Shown piece after piece: positions 17,787-24,504 of a stretch of DNA of 38,602 nt; position 1 is the stretch's first letter; every line of letters begins with the position of its first letter. The notes beneath the pieces are model-generated. The model was not told the DNA's origin. It ran no database searches and was given only the letters and a program-made list of their open reading frames with translations. The position numbers and the translations under genes were made by a program. The DNA is from Ignavibacteria bacterium (GTDB taxonomy: Bacteria; Bacteroidota; Ignavibacteria; Tepidaquicellales; Tepidaquicellaceae), in contig JADHVP010000020.1 of the NCBI GenBank assembly GCA_016783945.1, positions 1 through 38,602 of the forward strand, written 5' to 3'.

Positions 17787-19883
17787 ATGAGAAAAATAAT
17801 TTTATTGATTCAAGTAGCATTATTATTTCTGGCTGTAACTAAGACTTATTCACAACCCGGCTGGTTTTGGCAAAATCCTCTGCCGCAAGGTAATCATTTA
17901 TATTCTGTTCAATTTATTAATACAAATACAGGTTGGGCTGTTGGTGAGTTTGGTACAATTCTGAGAACCATAAACGGTGGAGCGAACTGGTCTCCACAAA
18001 CGAGCGGAACAGGAAATAGAATTAACAGTGTTTGCTTTACAAATGCAAATACCGGTACTGCTGTTGGACACTTCGGCACAATCATAAGAACCACAAACGG
18101 CGGAACAAACTGGACTCCACAAACAAGCGATACAACAAAATTTTTGTTTGGTGTATCTTTTGCTGATGCAAATAACGGGACAGCTGTTGGTTCTGGAGGT
18201 ACAATTCTAAGAACCACAAACGGCGGAATAAACTGGACTTTACAAACGAGTGGATTAACAATTTATTTGTATAGTGTCTGCTTTTCCGATGCAAATACCG
18301 GGACTGTTGTTGGTCAAAATGGTACAATCCTCAGAACTACAAACGGAGGAATAAACTGGGCATTCCATATTAGTGGAACATCAAACACTTTAAATGGTGT
18401 CACCTTCACCGATGCAAATAACGGTACAGTTGTTGGTCAAAATGGCACAATCCTCAGAACCACAAACGGTGGAATAATCTGGACTCCACAAACAAGCGGA
18501 ACAGCAAACACTTTATATAGTGTATCCTTCACAAATGCAAATACCGGAACGACTGTTGGATATGGGGGCACAATCCTCAGAACCACAAACGGTGGGATAA
18601 ACTGGACTTCACAAACAAGTGGAACAACAATTTCTTTTTATAGTGTTTCCTTTACAGATACAGATAACGGAACGGCTGTTGGTTATGCAGGGATCACCGT
18701 CAGAACCACAAACGGCGGAACAACCTGGACTTCACACTTAATTGTAACAATACAGCATTTGAGTGGTGTCTGTTTTACTGATGCAAATAACGGAACAGCT
18801 GTTGGTAATGCAGGTACAATTGTCAGAACTACAAACGGAGGAATAAACTGGATTTCACAAATAAGTGGAACAACAAACTCATTATTTAGTGTCTCTTTCA
18901 CTGATGCAAACACAGGGACGGCTGTTGGTTATGCAGGAACAATTGTCAGAACCACAAACGGCGGAACAAACTGGAATTCGCAAACAAGTGGAACAATAAG
19001 CGATATATGGAGTGTTTGTTTTACTGATGCAAATAATGGGATAGCTGTTTGTGGGGGTGATGTAATTCTCAGAACCACAAATGGCGGAACAAACTGGATT
19101 ATACAAATGAGTGGGATATCGAGCAGTATATTATTAGGTGTCCACTTCACCGATGCAAATACTGGAACAGCTGTTGGTGGTCAGGGTACAATCCTCAGAA
19201 CTACAAACGGCGGAATAAACTGGTTTTCCCAAACAAGCGGGACAACAAAAGGATTGAATGGTGTTTCGTTTACCGATGCAAATAACGGAACGGCTGTAGG
19301 TTCTTCAGGTACAATCCTAAGAACCATAAACGGCGGAACAACCTGGGTTTCACTTATAAGTGGAACAATAGAACATTTGTATGGTGTATCCTTTACCGAT
19401 GTTGTTAACGGTACAGCTGTTGGTTCTCAGGGCACAGTCCTCAGAACCACAAACGGAGGAATAAACTGGACTTTACAAGAAAGCGGAACAGGAAACGAAT
19501 TGTATGGAGTCTCCTTTACCGATGCAAATAACGGTACGGCTGTGGGTTCATTTGGCACAATCCTCAGAACAACGAACGGAGGAGTTCCTTTTGTAAATCA
19601 GATAAGTAACGAGATTCCAGAAGGATTTTCACTTTATCAGAACTATCCCAATCCTTTCAATCCTATAACAAATATAAAATTTGATTTAAGAAAATCATCA
19701 AACACAAAATTGATTATTTACAACATACTTGGAAAAGAAATTGCTACGCTAGTAAATGAAAAACTAAATGCAGGAAGTTATGAGGTTTATTGGGATGGTT
19801 CAGCTTATCCAAGCGGAGTATATTTCTATAAATTAACAACGGATGGATTTTCTGATGTGAAGAAGATGATTTTGATTAAATAA
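17787..19883 (+). CDS. T9SS-secreted protein with fourteen Ycf48/BNR-like repeats
   Basis: 698 aa from the ATG at 17787 (Shine-Dalgarno plus signal peptide 'MRKIILLIQVALLFLAVTKT' then 'YSQ'). Fourteen tandem units of about 41 aa (123 bp), each with 'D-A-N-x-G-T-A-V-G-x-x-G-T-I-L-R-T-T-N-G-G-x-N-W', fill residues ~45-605. Fourteen units would give two seven-bladed propellers of the Ycf48/photosystem-II-stability-factor or sialidase-Asp-box type. A type A T9SS sorting domain follows ('NYPNPFNPITNIKFDL', 'YPSGVYFYKL', ending 'KMILIK'). The units are nearly identical at DNA level, implying recent duplication or ongoing recombination. Probably a surface-displayed binding protein; no enzymatic residues recognised. 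Confidence 0.88.
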   Translation: MRKIILLIQVALLFLAVTKTYSQPGWFWQNPLPQGNHLYSVQFINTNTGWAVGEFGTILRTINGGANWSPQTSGTGNRINSVCFTNANTGTAVGHFGTIIRTTNGGTNWTPQTSDTTKFLFGVSFADANNGTAVGSGGTILRTTNGGINWTLQTSGLTIYLYSVCFSDANTGTVVGQNGTILRTTNGGINWAFHISGTSNTLNGVTFTDANNGTVVGQNGTILRTTNGGIIWTPQTSGTANTLYSVSFTNANTGTTVGYGGTILRTTNGGINWTSQTSGTTISFYSVSFTDTDNGTAVGYAGITVRTTNGGTTWTSHLIVTIQHLSGVCFTDANNGTAVGNAGTIVRTTNGGINWISQISGTTNSLFSVSFTDANTGTAVGYAGTIVRTTNGGTNWNSQTSGTISDIWSVCFTDANNGIAVCGGDVILRTTNGGTNWIIQMSGISSSILLGVHFTDANTGTAVGGQGTILRTTNGGINWFSQTSGTTKGLNGVSFTDANNGTAVGSSGTILRTINGGTTWVSLISGTIEHLYGVSFTDVVNGTAVGSQGTVLRTTNGGINWTLQESGTGNELYGVSFTDANNGTAVGSFGTILRTTNGGVPFVNQISNEIPEGFSLYQNYPNPFNPITNIKFDLRKSSNTKLIIYNILGKEIATLVNEKLNAGSYEVYWDGSAYPSGVYFYKLTTDGFSDVKKMILIK
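17965..19600 (+). repeat. 123-bp tandem repeat array inside the Ycf48-like gene
   Basis: Fourteen in-frame copies spaced 123 bases, each recognisable by an 'AGAACCACAAACGGCGGAA'-like core. The repeats are coding and have no spacers, so this is not a CRISPR array. Confidence 0.9.
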
Positions 19884-20064
19884 TTACAACAAAAACCTAT
19901 TAACAAATGTTACATAGTCTATATCATTTATACGGGGGTTGCCTTTTGGGATAACAAATATTTAGAAAAATAACTTTAATATTGCGGTTGAAAGAAATAA
20001 ATTTATATATCCAATAATCGCAATGCGTTTTGCGGGATGTTAGCTTCCATTAAAAAATACAAAA

Positions 20065-20742
20065 ATGAACAAAAACGTAATATTATCAGCAATTAAAAAT
20101 TCGCAAAAAAATATAGATGAATTTATTGGTCGTTGGAAACAAAAATCCTTCAATGATGAAAATATATTTGATAAATTCATTTCATTTTATATTGGTCATA
20201 ATGCACTTGTCAACAACTTTTATGATTTTAAAGAAAGACTTGTCGAGGGTAATGAGAAAATCAAGAAAGATTCTTACAAGATGAAGGATTTTGTAATAAA
20301 ACAATTTAATAAAGGTGAGATGGAAAAAATAGTCTCATCACAGAAAATGAAAGATAATATTGAAGTTATAAAGAATATCATCAATGAAGGTGAATACATA
20401 TATAACTTTGATAGATTAGCGGCAGAAAGTCATAATTTTTATTACAAAAAGAAAATAAAGGAAAATAAATTAAAATTAAGTAGCTTGGATGATAAAGAGT
20501 ATTTAGATGACTTAAATTCTGAATCTTATGAATCTGTATTTAAAGCAATAGTTAAAATAATATACAAAGTGAGATGCAATTTGTTTCATGGAGATAAAAA
20601 ATTTGTAACGAATGGCAAACAAGAAAGGAATATAAAAGTTGCCTTAAACTGTCTTAAAGAAATAAATCATTCAGTTACTCAAAAATGGAATGAGTTTATA
20701 AAAGAATTAATTGAAAAGATAGAAAAGGAAAATCTCAGCTGA
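20065..20742 (+). CDS. HEPN-motif hypothetical protein
   Basis: 225-aa, lysine-rich, mostly helical protein of unknown family. Near the C-terminus 'IYKVRCNLFHGDKKF' has the R-x4-H arrangement (Arg170, His175) with the N-L-F-H-G context typical of HEPN domains, which in many defence and toxin systems act as metal-independent ribonucleases. The N-terminal 150 residues are long predicted helices ('FISFYIGHNALVNNFYDF'). No signal peptide. It stands alone, with no nucleotidyltransferase (MNT) antitoxin beside it. It is followed by a pair of inverted REP-like hairpins. The HEPN motif is seen; RNase activity is inferred. Confidence 0.65.
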   Translation: MNKNVILSAIKNSQKNIDEFIGRWKQKSFNDENIFDKFISFYIGHNALVNNFYDFKERLVEGNEKIKKDSYKMKDFVIKQFNKGEMEKIVSSQKMKDNIEVIKNIINEGEYIYNFDRLAAESHNFYYKKKIKENKLKLSSLDDKEYLDDLNSESYESVFKAIVKIIYKVRCNLFHGDKKFVTNGKQERNIKVALNCLKEINHSVTQKWNEFIKELIEKIEKENLS

Positions 20743-20772
20743 ACGATTTTTTTGAAACTACGTTTTTTTTAT

Positions 20773-20844
20773 CGTTTCTAAAGTCCTCTTTGGGAACGGT
20801 AAGGATTCAATGTTTTTCGGTTACGAAAGAGGACTTTCGTAACC
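20773..20844. repeat. REPIN-like pair of inverted REP hairpins
   Basis: First hairpin: CGTTTCTAAAG / CTTTGGGAACG with loop TCCT (20773-20798). Second: perfect GGTTACGAAAG / CTTTCGTAACC with loop AGGA (20819-20844), i.e. the same unit in opposite orientation 20 bases away. Related single units occur at 21193 and 22339. Confidence 0.7.
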
Positions 20845-20865
20845 AGATGAAATTAAAATACAATT

Positions 20866-21183
20866 ATGGATAATGAAGAAACCTTTAACTGTCCTGAATG
20901 TAGTGCAGAACTTTATGTTATTACAAAAACAATCAGACTACTGCAAGACAAAGTGGCAGAATTAGAGCTTTATCTTTCTACATTACATGTGCATGAAGAG
21001 CACGAGAGCGATAGAGATAGAGAGGAATACTATATTGCCAGTGCTAGAGAAACTCGCAAAACTTTTCATAGACCAAATTGTGAATGGGCAGAATATTTGA
21101 AACCACATTGGTGTCCAACTTTTAATTCTAGGAAAGAAGCAATAGATGAAGGTTATAAACCTTGTAAAACCTGTTGCTCTTAA
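20866..21183 (+). CDS. Small zinc protein with Ada-like metal-binding domain
   Basis: 105 aa. The N-terminus has a zinc-knuckle half 'FNCPECSAEL' and a short coiled coil ('LLQDKVAELELYLSTL'). The C-terminal ~50 residues ('KTFHRPNCEWAEYLKPHW', 'SRKEAIDEGYKPCKTCC') match the fold of the N-terminal Ada/Me-Ada zinc domain ('FHrpdC ... sReeAi-aGYrPCkrC'). Such stand-alone domains occur in small proteins and nucleases of unknown role. No methyltransferase or AraC-like part is present, so this is not Ada itself. Domain call is moderately sure; function unknown. Confidence 0.65.
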   Translation: MDNEETFNCPECSAELYVITKTIRLLQDKVAELELYLSTLHVHEEHESDRDREEYYIASARETRKTFHRPNCEWAEYLKPHWCPTFNSRKEAIDEGYKPCKTCCS

Positions 21184-21192
21184 GTTTTTCTA

Positions 21193-21216
21193 GTTCCCAA
21201 AGTCTTCTTTGGGTAC
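21193..21216. repeat. Single REP-like hairpin
   Basis: GTTCCCAAAG / CTTTGGGTAC with loop TCTT, 10 bases after the zinc-protein stop codon. It belongs to the same family as 20773-20844 and may also act as a transcript end. Confidence 0.65.
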
Positions 21217-21233
21217 GCCAATGATTAAATACC

Positions 21234-21310
21234 AATGCAAGGCATAACACGCTACAGGTTCCACGCCAGAGGCGGGCAGGCAATCCATGTAATGACAGCA
21301 CTACCAATGC
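21234..21310 (+). repeat. Dispersed repeat, copy A
   Basis: Starts AAGGCATAACACGC and ends near GACAGCACTACCAATG. It shares both ends with copy B (22655) in direct orientation and its left half with copy C (36930, inverted). It contains a GC-rich palindromic centre (CGCCAGAGGCG). Confidence 0.6.
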
Positions 21311-21443
21311 CCCGCCTAAAAAAGAATTGGCGGGCACTTCGCAAACCGTTACGGCTTCCCAGCTCGGCGATGTTGCACAAAACCATTTCCTGAATGTAAC
21401 GAATAATTCCGGAGTGGATGGAAGCTGCAGCGTGACGTTTTAA
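21309..21443 (+). pseudogene. Relic of an unidentified coding sequence
   Basis: About 44 sense codons end at TAA 21441-21443 ('GTSQTVTASQLGDVAQ', 'NHFLNVTNNSGVDGSCSVTF'). The frame is richer in G+C than its neighbours, reads like a protein C-terminus, and has no start; it emerges directly from dispersed repeat A and a palindrome (CCCGCC / GGCGGG, 21312-21334). Family unknown. It could be chance, but base composition and codon choice favour a remnant. Confidence 0.35.
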
Positions 21444-21480
21444 CGATTGTGCAATAAATCATCGAAAATGCTTTTTAATG

Positions 21481-21504
21481 AAGCCCGCCTCAGGCGGGCT
21501 TTTG
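21481..21504 (+). terminator. GC-rich palindrome, terminator-like
   Basis: AAGCCCGCC / GGCGGGCTT with a 3-base loop, followed by TT. It belongs to the GC-rich palindromes common in this stretch and sits 72 bases before the outer-membrane protein gene. Confidence 0.55.
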
Positions 21505-21575
21505 TTATTGGGTTTAATTAGTAAATGGGAATGAGTAAATTAAGACCTGTTTTTCAAATTAAAGAAAGAAATATT

Positions 21576-22280
21576 ATGAAAAAATTAAATATTATTTTGG
21601 TAGTTTTGTTCACGCTGATGTCCGTTAACTCTTATTCACAAACACCTCTAAGCGGGAGTATTAATTTAGGGATGAATGTCCCTATGAGTACTTTTGGTGA
21701 TGTGTATAAAGGCGGATTATCTGGTGAAGCAGGATTATTTTATTCAATACCTAACACCGGTATAGACCTGACTTTAACTATTGGATATAACGGTTTTAAG
21801 TATAAAAATGATTATTTTACAGGGCTCGTAAATACTAATCTTGGTGTAGGTGTTAGTACTTTTCCTTTTGACTGGAGTGCGACTGTAATTCCGATTATGG
21901 TCGGTGCAAGATATAAATTCCCTGCAGGAGGTGTAAAGCCATACATCAGCGGCGAGCTTGGATTGCATATGATGAGCTTTAGTGATAGATTTAACGGAGC
22001 ACAAATTATCGGCAATAGTTCAAATCCAACTACTTTTCAATTTAACGGAACGACTGAATCCGGAAGCGAAACCGGATTCGGAATGGCTTTCGGAGCAGGC
22101 GTTGAAATTTCTGTAGCGCCAAAAATCGCCTTAGATTTGGGTGCGAAATATAATTACGGGGGAGTGATTTACTCTAAATCGTATAACGTGTTTAGAAATA
22201 ACAATTCGCAATTCACGACTACGGAGTTAAAGAATACTTCATTCGTAACAATCAGAGGCGGTGTAGTAATAAGTTTCTAA
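21576..22280 (+). CDS. Outer-membrane beta-barrel protein
   Basis: 234 aa from the ATG at 21576, which starts a signal peptide ('MKKLNIILVVLFTLMSVNSY' then 'SQ'). An in-frame upstream ATG at 21525 would bury it. The mature part alternates hydrophobic and glycine-rich strands ('GSINLGMNVPMSTFGDVY', 'GARYKFPAGGVKPYISGELG', 'GMAFGAGVEISVAPKIALDL', final 'TIRGGVVISF'), as in OmpW/OMP_b-brl-type 8- to 10-strand barrels, with a terminal Phe. Probably a small porin-like or structural outer-membrane protein. A strong terminator follows. It lies between direct copies A and B of a dispersed repeat. Confidence 0.8.
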   Translation: MKKLNIILVVLFTLMSVNSYSQTPLSGSINLGMNVPMSTFGDVYKGGLSGEAGLFYSIPNTGIDLTLTIGYNGFKYKNDYFTGLVNTNLGVGVSTFPFDWSATVIPIMVGARYKFPAGGVKPYISGELGLHMMSFSDRFNGAQIIGNSSNPTTFQFNGTTESGSETGFGMAFGAGVEISVAPKIALDLGAKYNYGGVIYSKSYNVFRNNNSQFTTTELKNTSFVTIRGGVVISF

Positions 22281-22299
22281 TTTAGTTTTAATAGTACTG

Positions 22300-22333
22300 A
22301 AATCCCTGGTAATAAAACTTATCAGGGATTTTT
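22300..22333 (+). terminator. Intrinsic terminator after the barrel protein
   Basis: AAATCCCTG / CAGGGATTT arms with a 14-base loop, followed by TT; 20 bases after the stop codon. Confidence 0.8.
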
Positions 22334-22726
22334 CTACTCGTTTCCAAAGTCCTCCCCCGAGTAATCGGGGAGACTCTGAATAATTAAGAATTTTAAATCG
22401 CTGAGTCCTCTACGCCTGCCCGCTGCAGGCGGGAGAGACTATGTTATTACAAAATATATTTAGGCTAAAGCCAATACTTTCTCGTTCATTACCCCCACCG
22501 TAAACGGTGGGGAAAATAAAACACCAACACATTTTTTAATGTTGTGTCATGCGTAGTACTCCTATGGGGGAGAACTGACATATCAAACTTTCCTCCGTGC
22601 ATCTCCGTGCATCTCCGTGCATCTCCGTGCATCTTCGTGTAATGCTTTTGCTAATGAAAGGCATAACATGATAAGGTTTGTGCCGCGCGCGGGAAGTCAT
22701 TACATGTTACGACAGAACTACTAATG
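22334..22726. repeat. Gene-free mosaic of palindromes and short tandem repeats
   Basis: No gene seen. In order: half REP unit CGTTTCCAAAG (22339-22349); hairpin CCCCGA / TCGGGG (22355-22370); hairpin GCCTGC / GCAGGC (22411-22427 region); GGCT / AGCC (22463-22472); perfect hairpin CCCCACCG-TAAA-CGGTGGGG (22493-22512); tandem CTCCGTGCAT (22593-22642); dispersed repeat copy B (22655-22735). Confidence 0.7.
22593..22642. repeat. 10-bp tandem repeat CTCCGTGCAT
   Basis: Four exact copies plus one degenerate copy (CTTCGTGTAA). Confidence 0.9.
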
Positions 22727-22735
22727 TCACCCCAA
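22655..22735 (+). repeat. Dispersed repeat, copy B
   Basis: Starts AAAGGCATAACATG and ends GACAGAACTACTAATGTCACC. It can fold with TAACATG pairing CATGTTA around a CGCGCGCG-rich tip. The truncated dehydrogenase begins to lose homology exactly at its right edge. Confidence 0.6.
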
Positions 22736-22918
22736 AAACAGTTTAATCCCAGTATAGAGTCCTTTTGCTATCCAAAGGTCACGATGATTAAGTGCAGCAT
22801 AATGAATTTTTATTAGAACTTCGTTGTCATCAATTTCCGGTTTAGGTAATTCATCAACAATGAGATTTTCATTTAAACTTTCGGTAAGACCGGTTTTTTT
22901 CAGTATGATTGTTTTCAA
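22727..22918 (-). pseudogene. Truncated zinc-type alcohol dehydrogenase / quinone oxidoreductase
   Basis: The first ~60 residues of the MDR family, starting at a TTG at 22918 with 'KTIILKKTG' and continuing 'VDELPKPEIDDNEVLIKI', 'HYAALNHRDLWIAKGLYTG'. This is the GroES-like N-terminus, complete up to just before the expected 'PVILGSDGAG'. The frame then ends 'KLFLG-stop' at the edge of dispersed repeat B. No NAD-binding domain remains in the window. It starts 11 bases after the exonuclease III stop, so it was probably second in that operon. Non-functional as an enzyme. Confidence 0.8.
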
Positions 22919-22928
22919 AGTTATGATT

Positions 22929-23714
22929 TTAATTTTCCAGATCAATTGAAATTGGGCAATGGTCGCTTCCCATGACTTTTGTATGGATATCCGCTGCTTT
23001 TACTTTTGGAACTAAATCTTCCGAGACCATAAAATAATCGATTCTCCAACCGACGTTCCTTGTGCGGGCTCTTGTCACCATGTCCCAGTATGTGTACATT
23101 CCCGGATTCTCATTAAATTTTCTGAAGATGTCAACATAACCAAGATTAATTATGTTATCTATCCATTCTCTTTCTTCTTTAAGGAAGCCAGTATTATTTT
23201 CATTTTCCTTAGGGCGAGCAAGATCAATCTCATTATGCGCTGTGTTAAAATCGCCTGTTACAATTATTCCTTTCTTCCCTGAATAATTTTTCTGAAGCAA
23301 GAAAAATAACTCATCGTAGAAATCGAGTTTGTATTTTACTCTTTCAGGACCTCTTCCCCCATTTGGGAAATATGTATTTACTAATAAAAATTTCTCATAT
23401 TCAGCAAAAATAACTCTGCCCTCGCAATCGAACTTTGGATTTCCAAAACCGTTTTTGATTTCGAGTGGTTGTATTTTAGAAAGTAAGCCAACACTTGAAT
23501 AACCCTTTCTTTCAGCAGAGAACCAATAAGAAGTAAAATTTTTAAGTTTTTCTATTTCAGCGGGTATCTGCTCGGGTTGAGCTTTGGTTTCCTGGATGCA
23601 AACAATGTCCCCTCTGGATTTCTTGAACCATTCTACAAAGCCCTTCTTTGCTGCTGCTCTAATACCGTTTACATTCCATGAATAAATGCGTATAGTGTTT
23701 TTCTTTTTTGCCAT
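22929..23714 (-). CDS. xth: Exonuclease III / AP endonuclease
   Basis: 261-aa EEP-superfamily enzyme that cleaves abasic sites and degrades DNA 3'-5' in base-excision repair. Catalytic motifs are all present: 'SWNVNGIRAA' (Asn), 'DIVCIQETKA' (Glu metal ligand), 'VNTYFPNGG', 'VTGDFNTAHNEIDLARPK' (Asp/Asn), 'RIDYFMVS' and the terminal 'MGSDHCPISI' (Asp-His). Length matches ExoA/XthA-type proteins. ATG start at 23714. The truncated dehydrogenase follows in the same direction. Confidence 0.96.
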   Translation of the reverse strand: MAKKKNTIRIYSWNVNGIRAAAKKGFVEWFKKSRGDIVCIQETKAQPEQIPAEIEKLKNFTSYWFSAERKGYSSVGLLSKIQPLEIKNGFGNPKFDCEGRVIFAEYEKFLLVNTYFPNGGRGPERVKYKLDFYDELFFLLQKNYSGKKGIIVTGDFNTAHNEIDLARPKENENNTGFLKEEREWIDNIINLGYVDIFRKFNENPGMYTYWDMVTRARTRNVGWRIDYFMVSEDLVPKVKAADIHTKVMGSDHCPISIDLEN

Positions 23715-23895
23715 TGAGTTTTTAATGTTTAGTTAAAATATGATAATTTCCAAAACTTAGAAATGAATATCTGAATAATAACTTCTGCAAATAATTATTT
23801 TAATTTATACATTAACGCTTCTATAGAATAACAAACCAAGTATAGTTATATTTAATTTAAAAGAATATTAAAGAAATGTATTTAAAATTGATTTA

Positions 23896-23927
23896 AGAAC
23901 AAGGATTAACGATTTTAGATTTAAGAC
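23896..23927 (+). repeat. Left inverted repeat of the four-helix-bundle element
   Basis: 32 bases matching the reverse complement of 24321-24352 in 26 of 32 positions, with an exact 13-base core GATTAACGATTTT (23904-23916). It ends 11 bases before the gene's ATG. Confidence 0.85.
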
Positions 23928-23938
23928 ATTGAACTCAA

Positions 23939-24301
23939 ATGAATAAATTTGAACTGGAAGAACGGTTAATAAATTTCTCTGTATTGATTATCGAGATTTC
24001 AAATGAACTTCCCAATTCGAAATCTGGAAATCATTTATCTGGACAGTTAATTCGTTCAGGAACATCTGCTTCATTAAATTACGGAGAAGCACAAAGCGGT
24101 GAATCGAGAAAAGATTTCATTCATAAAATAAAAATAGTTTTAAAAGAATTAAGAGAGACTCTTGTTTGTTTAAAAATAATTCACCGAACAAAATTAAATA
24201 AAATAGATAACAAGATAATAACAGCCATGAAAGAAAATGACGAGTTAATTTCGATTTTTGTAAAAAGTGTAGAAACAGCGCAAAAAAATTTAGAGAAATA
24301 A
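23939..24301 (+). CDS. Four-helix-bundle protein, 23S rRNA intervening-sequence (S23) family
   Basis: 120 aa. Family signature: 'LEERLINFSVLIIEISNELP', then 'NHLSGQLIRSGTSASLNYGE', 'AQSGESRKDFIHKIKIVLKE', 'LRETLVCLKIIHR', matching TIGR02436-type four-helix-bundle proteins. Relatives are encoded inside intervening sequences of 23S rRNA in Leptospira and Coxiella; a distant relative, bAvd, serves diversity-generating retroelements. The protein forms a basic oligomeric barrel thought to bind nucleic acid. Here it stands alone between inverted repeats, with no reverse transcriptase or template repeats nearby. Family call is sure; its role is unknown. Confidence 0.93.
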   Translation: MNKFELEERLINFSVLIIEISNELPNSKSGNHLSGQLIRSGTSASLNYGEAQSGESRKDFIHKIKIVLKELRETLVCLKIIHRTKLNKIDNKIITAMKENDELISIFVKSVETAQKNLEK

Positions 24302-24320
24302 TTTTTTAAATCAATTAAAA

Positions 24321-24352
24321 ATCCAAAATCAAAAATCGTTAATCTTTATTCT
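24321..24352 (-). repeat. Right inverted repeat of the four-helix-bundle element
   Basis: Reverse-complement partner of 23896-23927. Exact core AAAATCGTTAATC at 24332-24344, beginning 19 bases after the gene's stop codon. Confidence 0.85.
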
Positions 24353-24504
24353 GAGATCGAATTCAATATTAGTGCTCAGAATACATTAATGAATAAGAAC
24401 ACTTTGCATTAAAGTTTATTTGAATTATGTTAACATTTATTATCGTAAATATGATCAATTAATTGTTCAAAGTATTAGTAAAAACATTTCGAAATATTTC
24501 CTAA

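Larger units (their letters stand above)
23896..24352 (+). mobile_element. Putative IVS-like element: four-helix-bundle gene between inverted repeats
   Basis: A 457-bp unit made of a 32-bp imperfect inverted repeat at each end and a single gene for a 23S rRNA intervening-sequence-type protein. The ends would pair in RNA to close a stem, as ribosomal intervening sequences do. It lies in ordinary intergenic DNA, not in an rRNA gene. Mobility is inferred. Confidence 0.5.

Noticed and set aside
17898-19150. Several long minus-strand frames opposite the 14-repeat gene
   Set aside because: They are repetitive mirror frames produced by the 123-bp repeats; no start signals or family resemblance.
17965-19600. 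CRISPR array
   Set aside because: Repeats are contiguous, in frame and coding, with no variable spacers and no cas genes.
20016-20050. attC-like end (GCGGGATGTTAGCT) just before the HEPN-motif gene
   Set aside because: No matching left half with complementary boxes could be found upstream, and no integrase is in the window.
22493-22512. Riboswitch or structured RNA at the perfect CCCCACCG hairpin
   Set aside because: It is an isolated hairpin within a string of intergenic palindromes, not placed in a leader of any gene.
23939-24301. Diversity-generating retroelement accessory (bAvd) or an interrupted 23S rRNA gene
   Set aside because: No reverse transcriptase, template/variable repeats or rRNA sequence is present around the four-helix-bundle gene.
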